Shown here: piece by piece, positions 1-6,504 of the stretch | Layout of the letters: each line of letters starts with the position of its first letter | Position numbering within the stretch: the first letter of the stretch is position 1 | Assembly (NCBI RefSeq): GCF_900128505.1 | Contig: NZ_LT669934.1 | Location: 1 to 16,701 of the forward strand | Direction: 5' to 3' | Length of the DNA stretch: 16,701 bases | Origin: Parabacteroides timonensis | Lineage (GTDB): Bacteria > Bacteroidota > Bacteroidia > Bacteroidales > Tannerellaceae | Notes under the pieces: generated by a model | What the model was told of the DNA's origin: nothing | Databases searched by the model: none | The model's input: only the letters and a program-made list of their open reading frames with translations | Made by a program: the position numbers and the translations under genes

Positions 1-11
1 TTCAGTTTAAA

Positions 12-25
12 AAAACGTTCGTTTT
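12..25. repeat. Short inverted repeat at left edge
   Basis: AAAACG-TT-CGTTTT is a perfect 6-bp inverted repeat upstream of the first recombinase gene. It could be a recombinase or regulator site, or the terminator of the small ORF that would run in from the right edge if the molecule is circular (that ORF would stop at bases 8-10). No function is demonstrated. Confidence 0.35.
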
Positions 26-54
26 AATAAATTTAAAAATCACCTTCTCTATAT

Positions 55-84
55 TTTTCAAAAGCTATGTACGTGCTACTTTTG
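55..84 (+). promoter_or_regulatory. Bacteroides-type promoter of the first recombinase gene
   Basis: The -7 box TACTTTTG (77-84) fits TAnnTTTG exactly. A T-run at 55-58 lies 18 bp upstream, where the -33 TTTG would sit. The predicted transcript start is only a few bases before the ATG at 96, so the leader would be extremely short. Confidence 0.45.
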
Positions 85-95
85 CCGTAAAAATT

Positions 96-710
96 ATGAA
101 ATATGGTTATGCACGTGTATCAACTCCGGATCAATGCTTAAACCTCCAACTGGACGCTTTACGTTTATACGGAGTGGATCACATCTGTGAAGAAAAAATA
201 TCTGGAAAAAATAAAAATAAGCCTGTTTTAGATGCTTTAATTGCAAAATTAAAAACAGGAGATCAGCTTATCGTGTGGAAACTAGACCGATTAGGAAGAA
301 GAACCAGCGAACTTATAAAACTTCAAGAAGTTCTTGAAAAGAAAAATATTGCTCTAATTAGTCTAACAGAGCAATTAAATACATCAACACCAATCGGAAA
401 GTTTGCGTTTCATCTTTTGTGTTGTATTGCAGAGATGGAACGAAATATAATTTCTGAACGTACAATAGCAGGTTTGACATCAGCAAAGGCAAAGGGACGA
501 ATAGGAGGACGGAAGCCCGGTCTGACAGATCAAGCCAAAAGAAAAGCAAAATTAGCGGTTATAGAATATATCAAGTATTTACAAAATGAAACCGGGACAA
601 TAGATGATGTTTGCCGGGTAGTAGGAATATCCAGAGCTACCCTATACAAATATCTAAAATTGGAAGGAATAACACCCAAAAAGAAAAAAGATGATAATAA
701 AAATCAGTAA
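96..710 (+). CDS. Serine recombinase (resolvase/invertase family)
   Basis: A 204-residue small serine recombinase. The N-terminal catalytic domain opens with YARVSTPDQ, placing the nucleophile at Ser9, and carries the conserved LDRLGRR and AEMERNIISERT motifs. The GRKPGL hinge is followed by a C-terminal helix-turn-helix (about residues 165-190, VCRVVGISRATLYKYL). Length and architecture are normal for Tn3-resolvase/Pin-type enzymes, which cut and rejoin DNA at short dimeric sites to resolve plasmid multimers or invert segments. The gene overlaps the next one (DUF5712) by 20 bases, suggesting co-transcription. A second, clearly related recombinase lies at 12901-13488. Resolvase versus invertase cannot be settled from sequence; multimer resolution is the plausible plasmid role. 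Confidence 0.93.
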   Translation: MKYGYARVSTPDQCLNLQLDALRLYGVDHICEEKISGKNKNKPVLDALIAKLKTGDQLIVWKLDRLGRRTSELIKLQEVLEKKNIALISLTEQLNTSTPIGKFAFHLLCCIAEMERNIISERTIAGLTSAKAKGRIGGRKPGLTDQAKRKAKLAVIEYIKYLQNETGTIDDVCRVVGISRATLYKYLKLEGITPKKKKDDNKNQ

Positions 711-1464
711 CAAAGGTATATATGCAAATAAAAATAGTTGCATTGATCTAATATCTTATCTTCAGCATGAAGATATAGACAGGATGAAAGAGGGGAAAGA
801 GCCGGAGCCGTTCTTTAGTCAAGACCAAGACCGGGTAAATGTCAACGAACTTATTTCCTCAATAGACAATAACCGGAAACAATTAAAACATAGTGATGCC
901 AAATTCTATGTTATAATTATTAGTCCTTCAACGGAAGAACTAGCGACAATTGGAGCGACCAGAGAAACGCAAGCGGTAGCCCTAAAAGACTATATCCGTA
1001 CCGAAGTCATGCCCCAATATGCGGAGGGGTTCGGCAAGGGAATAAAATCGGATGATTTGTTATATTACGGCAAAATTCATTATAAACGACGAGGAAAAAA
1101 CAAAGAAAATCTATATGTTCATATCATTGTAGCACGACAAACTAAAGAAAAGAGAATTTCAATCAGCCCCATGACAACCCACACTGGAAAAAAGAATTGT
1201 GGCAACGTAAAAGGTGGTTTTGATAGGAATGAATTTAGGTGTAAGTGTGAAGAATGCTTTGATAAGCACTTCGGGTATGATAGGGACGTGAAAGACACAT
1301 TCGAGTACCGGAATGCCATGAAGAACGGCACACCGGAAGAAATACGAAAACAGGCAGAACGATCAGTCCAGCAGCAGATGGAGCGAAAACAACGGGAGCA
1401 GGAGCAGCAGCCGGAAGAAGCCCCGCAGCCGAAGGCAGCACGCCCCCGGTTTAAAGGTTTTTGA
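691..1464 (+). CDS. DUF5712 family mobilization-type protein
   Basis: A 257-residue protein that I recognise as DUF5712, a Bacteroidetes family found on conjugative and mobilizable elements. Landmarks are the N-terminal MIIKISNKG segment, DAKFYVIIISPS (about residues 70-80), LLYYGKIHYKR, the YVHIIVAR strand, ISPMTTHTGKK and a GGFDRNEF block followed by DKHFGYDRDVKDT. The YVHIIVAR strand looks like the metal-binding His strand of relaxases, but only one His is present, so catalysis is not shown. The C-terminus is a Gln/Glu-rich, probably disordered tail (about 215-257). The start at 691 keeps the conserved N-terminal strand and overlaps the recombinase gene by 20 bases. It probably assists DNA processing for transfer; the true relaxase appears to be the minus-strand gene at 9186-10604. 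Confidence 0.78.
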   Translation: MIIKISNKGIYANKNSCIDLISYLQHEDIDRMKEGKEPEPFFSQDQDRVNVNELISSIDNNRKQLKHSDAKFYVIIISPSTEELATIGATRETQAVALKDYIRTEVMPQYAEGFGKGIKSDDLLYYGKIHYKRRGKNKENLYVHIIVARQTKEKRISISPMTTHTGKKNCGNVKGGFDRNEFRCKCEECFDKHFGYDRDVKDTFEYRNAMKNGTPEEIRKQAERSVQQQMERKQREQEQQPEEAPQPKAARPRFKGF

Positions 1465-1465
1465 A

Positions 1466-1596
1466 ATATCATTTTGTTAGTCGTTTTTGGCTGCATGGGG
1501 ACGGATCCGCCCCCTTCAGCCATGCACGCAATATCATTTTGTATAATCTGGAAGATAGATTTTTGAGTTTTGCGATAGATATCACTATCGTTTTGT
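1466..1596 (+). repeat. Three-box direct-repeat element, copy A
   Basis: Three copies of a 12-base box: ATATCATTTTGT at 1466 and 1531, and CTATCGTTTTGT at 1585. Distances are 65 and 54 bases. The same boxes with exactly the same spacing occur in copy B at 6678-6808, although most intervening sequence differs. The stretch after box 2 (GGAAGAT.GATTT) and the bases before box 3 (GATATCACTATC) are also shared. In copy A, box 3 overlaps the inverted repeat CGATAG-atatca-CTATCG. The two copies flank the AbiEi-to-AbiEii cargo. A multi-subsite recombinase site or a repeated regulator site are both possible. Confidence 0.7.
1488..1522 (+). terminator. GC-rich hairpin after the DUF5712 gene
   Basis: TGGCTG (1488-1493) pairs with CAGCCA (1517-1522), and inside it GGGG-aCGGATCCGc-CCCC pairs as well. 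It lies 24 bases after the DUF5712 stop and is by far the most GC-rich stretch in this intergenic region. There is no clean T-tract on the plus side, so it may be a terminator, a processing stem or a spacer within repeat element A. Confidence 0.45.
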
Positions 1597-1665
1597 ATAA
1601 ACAGATAGTTTATCTGCCTACTAATTTATAAATGATAATTAAATATAAAAATAATTCATTAGAAT

Positions 1666-1697
1666 TTTTCTCAAAACTATCAAAAATGATATTTTTG
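1666..1697 (+). promoter_or_regulatory. Promoter with embedded operator for the AbiEi/Fic operon
   Basis: The -7 box TATTTTTG (1690-1697) fits TAnnTTTG exactly, with a T-run at 1666-1669 in the -33 position, 20 bp upstream. The -7 box forms one arm of the inverted repeat CAAAAAT-gat-ATTTTTG (1681-1697). A dimeric repressor bound there would block the promoter. AbiEi-family proteins are known to autoregulate through inverted repeats, so the gene starting at 1714 is the natural candidate. Confidence 0.55.
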
Positions 1698-1713
1698 TAT
1701 AAAATCCTAAGAG

Positions 1714-2463
1714 ATGAGTAATATAATATCAAAATATAAAGAAACAGGTAGGATAAGCATAGATCAACCGGTAGGATATAACACCATGAAATCCCGTCTT
1801 TACAGCTGGAAAAAGCGGGGGGTGTTATCACATATTCGCCGGGGAGTATATTTGCCGGCTGACATACAGAACAAGTATCAGATAGCTTGCAATTCCGTTG
1901 ATAACGGTTGCCTAGCTTATCATTCTGCATTGGAGTTCTATATGTTACAGACACAGGAATTTAACTGGCTTTATGTGCACAGTTCTACTCCCTTCCGGTC
2001 TTTTGAGTACCTGAACCAGCGTTATGTATATAAGCCTTTGCAGTTTATATACAAACCATTGGTTACAAAAAAAGATACCGGCTATCCTATCAAGGTTACA
2101 TCAATCAGCCAAACCATAATTGACTGCTTAAACAATATAGGCTTAGCCGGTGGCATTGAAGAACTGTTATTTGCCTTAATCGAGGTTGATCCGGATTCCG
2201 TAATAGAAGAAGATATGTTAGAATGCCTGAAGCTATACCAAAAGAAAAGCCTGTATCAACGTACAGGATTCATCCTGTCCAAGCTTCAGGAACAACTAAA
2301 CCTATCGGATATGTTCTTCGATATATGTAAAAAGAAGATGGAAAATACAACGAGTTACCTTATAAATCCTTCCCGTTGTGATGCCTATTTCAAGGAATGG
2401 AATGTATGTGCGCCTAAAGATGTAATGAAAGAAATAGAGAAAGGAGTATATTATGAGTTATGA
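1714..2463 (+). CDS. AbiEi-family type IV antitoxin / winged-helix regulator
   Basis: A 249-residue protein. Residues 1-50 form a winged-helix DNA-binding domain whose signature is the RLYSWKKRGVLSHIRRGVYLPA stretch, the 'helix plus wing' seen in AbiEi antitoxins. The remainder resembles the AbiEi C-terminal domain (LAYHSALEFYML, VKVTSISQTIIDCL, GGIEELLFAL). In the classic abortive-infection type IV system AbiEi represses its operon and counteracts the AbiEii nucleotidyltransferase. Here the next gene is a Fic enzyme (gap 61 bases), while the AbiEii-like toxin is three genes further on and has its own adjacent antitoxin. The protein may therefore control Fic, the whole five-gene cluster, or both. 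The promoter carries an inverted repeat suitable for autoregulation. Confidence 0.8.
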   Translation: MSNIISKYKETGRISIDQPVGYNTMKSRLYSWKKRGVLSHIRRGVYLPADIQNKYQIACNSVDNGCLAYHSALEFYMLQTQEFNWLYVHSSTPFRSFEYLNQRYVYKPLQFIYKPLVTKKDTGYPIKVTSISQTIIDCLNNIGLAGGIEELLFALIEVDPDSVIEEDMLECLKLYQKKSLYQRTGFILSKLQEQLNLSDMFFDICKKKMENTTSYLINPSRCDAYFKEWNVCAPKDVMKEIEKGVYYEL

Positions 2464-2477
2464 TTGTTAAATCATAA
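2458..2477. repeat. Inverted repeat between AbiEi and Fic genes
   Basis: TTATGATT-gtta-AATCATAA forms an 8-bp stem with a 4-base loop spanning the AbiEi stop codon. It has no T-tract, so it is not an obvious terminator. It could attenuate or stabilise the message and set the ratio of regulator to Fic protein. Confidence 0.35.
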
Positions 2478-2524
2478 TATGTGAAACTATAAAAATAAAG
2501 AAACAAATTAAAATATGGCACGTT

Positions 2525-3592
2525 ATGTTTGATAAACAAATTAAAGAATATGATGCACTTGTAAAAGAGTATAAGAATCTTGTTATTGACAAATTCAACA
2601 AACAGGATTTTATAGAATATAATGAGATTCTATTTTCCGCACACAGCTGTGGAATAGAAGGCAACAGTTTTTCCGTTGATGAAACACGAACCTTAAAAGA
2701 AAAGGGTTTGGGCATGATTCCTTATGGAAAAACACTCTTAGAATCTTTTGAAATATTAGATCATTTTCAAGCATATGAATATCTTCTTTCCAACCTAGAC
2801 AAACCCCTGTCTGAAGAATTACTGAAAGAAACCCACCGGCTATTAACAGAACACACATTGTCATATAGAACAATGCACGATATAGAACCTGCCATACCCG
2901 GTCAATATACTAACACAGATATGTGCGCTGGAGATACAATATTTGGCGATCACGAAAAACTTATAAAACAAGTACCTATATTAATGGAAAATACTCAAAA
3001 AATACTTGATAACAAAACTATGCATCCGATGGTATTAGCAGCACGTTTTCATGGTTTCTATGAATATCTACACCCTTTCCGTGATGGAAACGGAAGACTA
3101 GGTAGATTGTTTTCTAATTTCATACTATTAAAGAACGATCTTCCTTTGTTGATTATAGAAAAACAACATAGAGAAACATACATTAATGCTCTAAAGTTTA
3201 TAAAAAGGGAAAGAACGGATGAATATCTTGTGGATTTCTTTTTTAAACAATCTATAGAAAGAATGAAAAATGAGATTGACAGTAAAAAAAACATGACTAA
3301 CAATTTTATAAGTGGAATAGATTTCTATACAGAAACGATACATAATAACGAATTTCAGATAGCTGTAAAGAAAAACGATTTTGCCCGGCTCTCTGCTTTG
3401 AAAGATGAAGGATATATCCCTTCCCCGGAAGTGATAAACAATCTGAAAAGATCCGCACCGGCTCCAACGATGATAGCAGTCCAGAAGATCTTCGGTCTGT
3501 CCTCTGACGCTCCCGGATTAAGCAACATCAAACTAGCCCAAAGCGATAATGTAGGGCTAGGTAAAGATAAAAGTAATGACCTAAAAATCTGA
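2525..3592 (+). CDS. Class II Fic enzyme with shared C-terminal tail module
   Basis: A 355-residue Fic-domain protein. The Fic active site HPFRDGNGRLGR is complete at residues 183-194, with catalytic His183 and the nucleotide/Mg-binding D-G-N-G-R loop. Fic enzymes transfer AMP or another nucleotide moiety from NTPs to hydroxyl side chains of target proteins. An N-terminal inhibitory motif of the (S/T)xxxE(G/N) form is present (Ser41-Glu45-Gly46), so this is a class II, self-inhibited Fic. After a linker (about 250-275), residues 277-341 form the tail module also found at the ends of the Toprim protein and the AbiEii toxin. The ATG is preceded by ACGTT, a context also seen at the Toprim and ParA genes. 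The gene is in the AbiEi operon, 4 bases before the Toprim gene. The target is unknown. Confidence 0.93.
   Translation: MFDKQIKEYDALVKEYKNLVIDKFNKQDFIEYNEILFSAHSCGIEGNSFSVDETRTLKEKGLGMIPYGKTLLESFEILDHFQAYEYLLSNLDKPLSEELLKETHRLLTEHTLSYRTMHDIEPAIPGQYTNTDMCAGDTIFGDHEKLIKQVPILMENTQKILDNKTMHPMVLAARFHGFYEYLHPFRDGNGRLGRLFSNFILLKNDLPLLIIEKQHRETYINALKFIKRERTDEYLVDFFFKQSIERMKNEIDSKKNMTNNFISGIDFYTETIHNNEFQIAVKKNDFARLSALKDEGYIPSPEVINNLKRSAPAPTMIAVQKIFGLSSDAPGLSNIKLAQSDNVGLGKDKSNDLKI
3353..3547 (+). repeat. Shared C-terminal tail module, copy 1 (Fic)
   Basis: This segment encodes Fic residues 277-341 and aligns without gaps to copies 2 and 3. It begins FQIAVKKNDF, contains LKDEGYIPSP and the SAPAPTMIAVQKIFGL core, and ends IKLAQSD. 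Its second half is nearly identical at DNA level to copy 3; a 50-base core starting at 3450 is identical in all three copies. This copy differs most in the first half (about 3353-3445), so it looks the oldest or the least converted. I do not recognise the module as a named domain. Confidence 0.92.
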
Positions 3593-3596
3593 CGTT

Positions 3597-4874
3597 ATGA
3601 AAGTAGACTTTGACAAACTGAAAAGGGATGTTTCCCTTCCGGAGTTTTTTCTCTATTTAGGCTGGAAGTTTGTTTCCGGATCTTCCAACTCGTCCCCTAA
3701 GATGAGCAACGGATCCGATACCGTTATTATCAAGAAGAATAGTAAGGATTACTATACCTATTGGGACGTTCACGGAGAAGCACGAGGAAAGACTATCATA
3801 GATCTAATGCAGAAGCATATCTACGACCAGACCGGGAGAATGCCTAGCCTGCGAGAAGCCGGGGAAGCCGTTCAGAACTATGTAAACAATAAAGAAGTCG
3901 TATTATCTCAAGATAGCCGGTTTGGAGTTAGCAACGCAAAACTAGATCCTAATCAGCTGGCGTTCCTGAACAGCCAACTGAAACCCTATCAAGGGGATTT
4001 CTTGCAAAAGAGAGGAATTACTCAAGATACACTATCTTCACCGGTATTTTCCGGGGTATTCACCTCTAGGGAACACCGGAAAGATGGAAAAGTCTATAAT
4101 AATACCTGTACCAGACTTATTAACCAAAACGGCTTTCAGGGTATTTCCCAAAGGGGGATAAGACCTGAAGACGGCAAGAGCTTCAAAGGCATATCAGGCA
4201 ACAAATACGATAGTATCGTAGTGTCTAAGCATGACAAGACAAGACCAATAGAGCATATATATATCAGTGAAAGCATGATCGATGCTGCGTCCCATTATCA
4301 AATGAAGCTTCTGAATACCGAAAAGAACATCTTATATATCAGCACTGAAGGGAACATCACACAGGGACAAATGGGCGTTATAAAGCTGCTCCTGTCAAAG
4401 CAAAATATTAATAATATAACCGATCAGGTTACTTATATATTTGACAATGATAGCAACGGCTATAAATATGCGTTGAAGCTAGATACATTCTTAAAAGGTC
4501 AAGAGTTACCCAATATTGAAGGTCTGCCGGTTGAAGAACTGAAGGATAAAGTTCTTCAACTGCCTAACGTGGAGTTATCGGTAAACAGTGATTGGAACGA
4601 TGATCTACAAGCATCCATATCAAAAGGCAAAGAATGTGAGTTCCAAGATGCCATAAAAAAAAACGATTTTACCCGGATCGCCGGGCTGAAGGATGAAGGG
4701 TATATCCCTTCCCCTAAAATAATAGACGAACTGAAAGGATCCGCACCGGCTCCAACGATGATAGCAGTCCAGAAGATCTTCGGTCTGCCCTCTGATACTC
4801 CCGAACTAAGCGACATAAAGCTAGCCCAAAATGATAGGCAAACAATCGGGATAAATATTGAGCAGGCATTATAA
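3597..4874 (+). CDS. DUF3991/Toprim primase-like protein with shared tail module
   Basis: A 425-residue protein of the DUF3991-plus-Toprim type common on Bacteroidetes mobile elements. Residues 1-100 resemble a primase N-terminal region (WDVHGEARGKTIIDL) but lack zinc-finger cysteines. The DUF3991-like part follows (about 125-215: FLQKRGIT, ISQRGIRPEDGKSFKG). The Toprim fold has the catalytic Glu in YISESMIDA (Glu225) and the DxD pair in IFDNDSNG (Asp283, Asp285), with a DWNDDLQ motif at about 332. Toprim domains act in primases, topoisomerases and nucleases. Residues 349-413 are the tail module shared with the Fic and AbiEii proteins. The gene starts 4 bases after the Fic stop. Primase activity is inferred from the family; no helicase or polymerase domain is attached. 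Confidence 0.85.
   Translation: MKVDFDKLKRDVSLPEFFLYLGWKFVSGSSNSSPKMSNGSDTVIIKKNSKDYYTYWDVHGEARGKTIIDLMQKHIYDQTGRMPSLREAGEAVQNYVNNKEVVLSQDSRFGVSNAKLDPNQLAFLNSQLKPYQGDFLQKRGITQDTLSSPVFSGVFTSREHRKDGKVYNNTCTRLINQNGFQGISQRGIRPEDGKSFKGISGNKYDSIVVSKHDKTRPIEHIYISESMIDAASHYQMKLLNTEKNILYISTEGNITQGQMGVIKLLLSKQNINNITDQVTYIFDNDSNGYKYALKLDTFLKGQELPNIEGLPVEELKDKVLQLPNVELSVNSDWNDDLQASISKGKECEFQDAIKKNDFTRIAGLKDEGYIPSPKIIDELKGSAPAPTMIAVQKIFGLPSDTPELSDIKLAQNDRQTIGINIEQAL
4641..4835 (+). repeat. Shared C-terminal tail module, copy 2 (Toprim)
   Basis: This segment encodes Toprim-protein residues 349-413. Bases 4686-4795 match 6185-6294 of copy 3 at 109 of 110 positions, far more similar than selection on protein alone requires. 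After 4795 this copy diverges (DTPELSDIKLAQND) while copies 1 and 3 stay alike, so the three copies form a mosaic. Confidence 0.92.
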
Positions 4875-4889
4875 TTTTTCCAAAATAAC

Positions 4890-4931
4890 AATAACCAAAT
4901 TTGGTTATTATATTAAGAGTCATTATTTTTG
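4890..4931 (+). promoter_or_regulatory. Palindromic operator overlapping the XRE/AbiEii promoter
   Basis: AATAACCAAATTTGGTTATT (4890-4909) is a perfect 20-base palindrome. Its centre contains the -33 box TTTG (4900-4903). The -7 box TATTTTTG lies at 4924-4931, 20 bp downstream. A dimer bound to the palindrome would cover the -33 box, a textbook autorepression layout for the XRE antitoxin encoded just downstream. It also implies that the last two genes have their own promoter, separate from the AbiEi/Fic/Toprim transcript. Confidence 0.75.
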
Positions 4932-4952
4932 CCAAAACAAAATTATAGTCCT

Positions 4953-5477
4953 ATGAATATAAAATATGAAAAATACTTGTCAATGGAAGATGTTCCGGCA
5001 GGTAAGATATTGGATGTAATCCTTAAAAAAAGGAATATATCTCAAAAAAGGTTAGCGCATATGTCAAATGAATATCCGCAACGTATTTGTGACTATATAA
5101 AAGGGGAACGAAAATTCACTATAAAAGCCTCCATTTCAATAGAAAAAGCGTTAAACATAAACATTGAAGGCTTTTTCTTTAAAATACAAGCCAACCATGA
5201 CATATATACCTTCATAATGAAAGAAGAGCGAAAGAAACATCCTGACTTATCTAAACTAAGTAAAGGATTATTTTGGGACACCCGAATAGATAAGATAAAT
5301 TGGATAAGGAACAAGGAATGGGTTATACAACGGGCTTTTGAATATGGCAACGATATCGAGATCAAGGAGATTATTCGGTTCTATGGAATAGAAACCATAA
5401 AACAAGTCATTCCCAACATAAAAAACAAATGGAATAGTAACACAAGAAACGATAACTATCAAAAATACATTCTATGA
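4953..5477 (+). CDS. XRE-type antitoxin with DUF6922-like domain, partner of AbiEii
   Basis: A 174-residue protein starting at ATG 4953. An in-frame TTG at 4929 would lie inside the -7 box and upstream of the predicted transcript start, so I reject it. Residues about 18-70 form a lambda-repressor-like helix-turn-helix (ILKKRNISQKRLAHMS, then RICDYIKGERKFT). The C-terminal part (LFWDTRIDKINWIRNKEWVIQRAFEYGNDIEIKEIIRFYG) matches the DUF6922-type segment that typically sits next to AbiEii toxins in Bacteroidetes. It overlaps the toxin start by ATGA, the classic coupling of antitoxin and toxin. A palindrome across its own promoter supports autoregulation. It is the most likely direct antidote of the following nucleotidyltransferase. 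Confidence 0.8.
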   Translation: MNIKYEKYLSMEDVPAGKILDVILKKRNISQKRLAHMSNEYPQRICDYIKGERKFTIKASISIEKALNINIEGFFFKIQANHDIYTFIMKEERKKHPDLSKLSKGLFWDTRIDKINWIRNKEWVIQRAFEYGNDIEIKEIIRFYGIETIKQVIPNIKNKWNSNTRNDNYQKYIL

Positions 5478-6373
5478 ACTTACATTATGAAACTGTTTCT
5501 CCTTTATTAAAAGAAACTCTGCAAAAGCTTGTCAATAGTCCTATTTTTAAAGATTTCACGCTTATAGGTGGAACCTGTTTGAGCCTACAACTAGGACATC
5601 GAAGATCTATTGACATAGATTTATTCACTGATATAGATTATGGAACCATGAATACAAAAGAAATGAAAGAGTTTATTCAAAGGAGTTTTCCATATTACGA
5701 GAATACAGATTCTCTGGACACATCAGCTTTAGGATATACACTATACATGGGGGACTCCCCTATAGACAAAATTAAAGTCGATTTTTTCTATACTGAAAAA
5801 TTTATTTTCCCCATACAAGAAATCGACCATATACGAATAGCAGACATACGGGAAATAGCAGCCATGAAACTATCTGCCATTACAGAAGAAGAACCAAGAC
5901 AAAAAGACTTTTGGGATATCCACGAACTAAATGAAAAATATTCATTCAAAGATATGATCGACTGGGGAATAAAAAGGAACGAATGGAGTGTTACAGAGGA
6001 AGGTATATTAAATGGGTTTCAAAAAATAGATTCTGTAAAAGAATCACCTGAAGGAATAGATTGCTTCAAGGGTAACTACTGGTCATTAGTAAAAGATGAT
6101 TTAAAAGAAATGGTAGATCAATATCTAAAAGAAAAAGACTTTTCTCTTGCCATAAAAAAAAATGACTTTGCACAGATCTCTTTCCTGAAGGATGAAGGGT
6201 ATATCCCTTCCCCTAAAATAATAGACGAGCTGAAAGGATCCGCACCGGCTCCAACGATGATAGCAGTCCAGAAGATCTTCGGTCTGCCCTCTGACGCTCC
6301 CGGATTAAGCAACATTAAACTAGCCCAAAGCGATAGCAAAGAACTAGGATTAAACATAGAAAAAGGCATCTAA
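5474..6373 (+). CDS. AbiEii/AbiGii-type nucleotidyltransferase toxin with shared tail module
   Basis: A 299-residue protein. The nucleotidyltransferase core is complete: the GGT motif (LIGGTCLSL, Gly32-Gly33), the metal-binding pair in SIDIDLF (Asp47, Asp49), a third acidic residue in KIKVDFF (Asp103), then the AAMKLSAI and RQKDFWDIHEL motifs that mark the AbiEii family. AbiEii-like toxins use NTPs to modify RNA or other targets and arrest growth; relatives act against phage or as plasmid-stabilising modules. Residues 223-287 carry the same tail module as the Fic and Toprim proteins, an addition I do not know from standard AbiEii, which end near residue 220. The gene overlaps the XRE antitoxin by ATGA. 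Upstream AbiEi (1714-2463) is a second potential antitoxin. Confidence 0.9.
   Translation: MNLHYETVSPLLKETLQKLVNSPIFKDFTLIGGTCLSLQLGHRRSIDIDLFTDIDYGTMNTKEMKEFIQRSFPYYENTDSLDTSALGYTLYMGDSPIDKIKVDFFYTEKFIFPIQEIDHIRIADIREIAAMKLSAITEEEPRQKDFWDIHELNEKYSFKDMIDWGIKRNEWSVTEEGILNGFQKIDSVKESPEGIDCFKGNYWSLVKDDLKEMVDQYLKEKDFSLAIKKNDFAQISFLKDEGYIPSPKIIDELKGSAPAPTMIAVQKIFGLPSDAPGLSNIKLAQSDSKELGLNIEKGI
6140..6334 (+). repeat. Shared C-terminal tail module, copy 3 (AbiEii)
   Basis: This segment encodes AbiEii residues 223-287. The first part (6185-6294) matches the Toprim copy at 109 of 110 bases. The last part, from about 6290 to 6333, matches the Fic copy with a single difference (CTCTGACGCTCCCGGATTAA stretch onward). 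Copy 3 is therefore a hybrid of copies 1 and 2, the signature of gene conversion or homologous exchange among the three tails. Confidence 0.92.
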
Positions 6374-6381
6374 ACACAGAT

Positions 6382-6397
6382 TTTTTCCGAAAGTATA
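6382..6397 (+). repeat. TTTTTCCGAAAGTATA motif, copy 1
   Basis: A 16-base motif immediately after the AbiEii stop. It recurs inverted at 11061-11076 (beside the oriT-like region) and as 15 of 16 bases at 14236-14250 (beside the iterons). All three copies are intergenic. The core TTTCCGAAA is near-palindromic. It may be a binding site for a plasmid or host factor. Confidence 0.6.
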
Positions 6398-6423
6398 ATA
6401 ACGGGATCAAACAACCGGCTACC

Positions 6424-6504
6424 GGAGTACCCATGCAGGAATATATCTTTCCAGCTGGTAAGTGCTTGCACCTATCAGCTGGAAAGGTTTATTCCGGGTA
6501 CTCC
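6424..6504. ncRNA. Long nested hairpin of unknown function
   Basis: Four stacked stems share one axis: GGAGTACCC (6424-6432) with GGGTACTCC (6496-6504), GGAATA (6438) with TATTCC (6490), CTTTCCAGCTG (6447-6457) with CAGCTGGAAAG (6476-6486), and GTGC-TT-GCAC at the tip (6462-6471). About 30 base pairs lie in 81 bases. It follows the cargo operon and may end its transcript, but it lacks a long T-tract. A structured RNA or a single-strand DNA structure are alternatives. A 48-codon reading frame (6433-6579) crosses it but has no coding support. Confidence 0.5.

Noticed and set aside
691..1464. DUF5712 protein as the plasmid relaxase
   Set aside because: Only one His is present in the YVHIIVAR strand and no HxH cluster or clear catalytic Tyr motif; the gene at 9186-10604 has the HxHxH motif and a mobC partner.
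4929..4952. TTG start for the XRE antitoxin, adding eight residues
   Set aside because: The TTG is part of the -7 box, upstream of the predicted transcript start; ATG 4953 is the first sensible start.
3353..6334. Ankyrin repeats in the tail modules
   Set aside because: The phrase AIKKNDFxxIxxLKDEGY recalls an ankyrin helix pair, but only one such unit exists per protein and the SAPAPTMIAVQKIFGL half does not fit.
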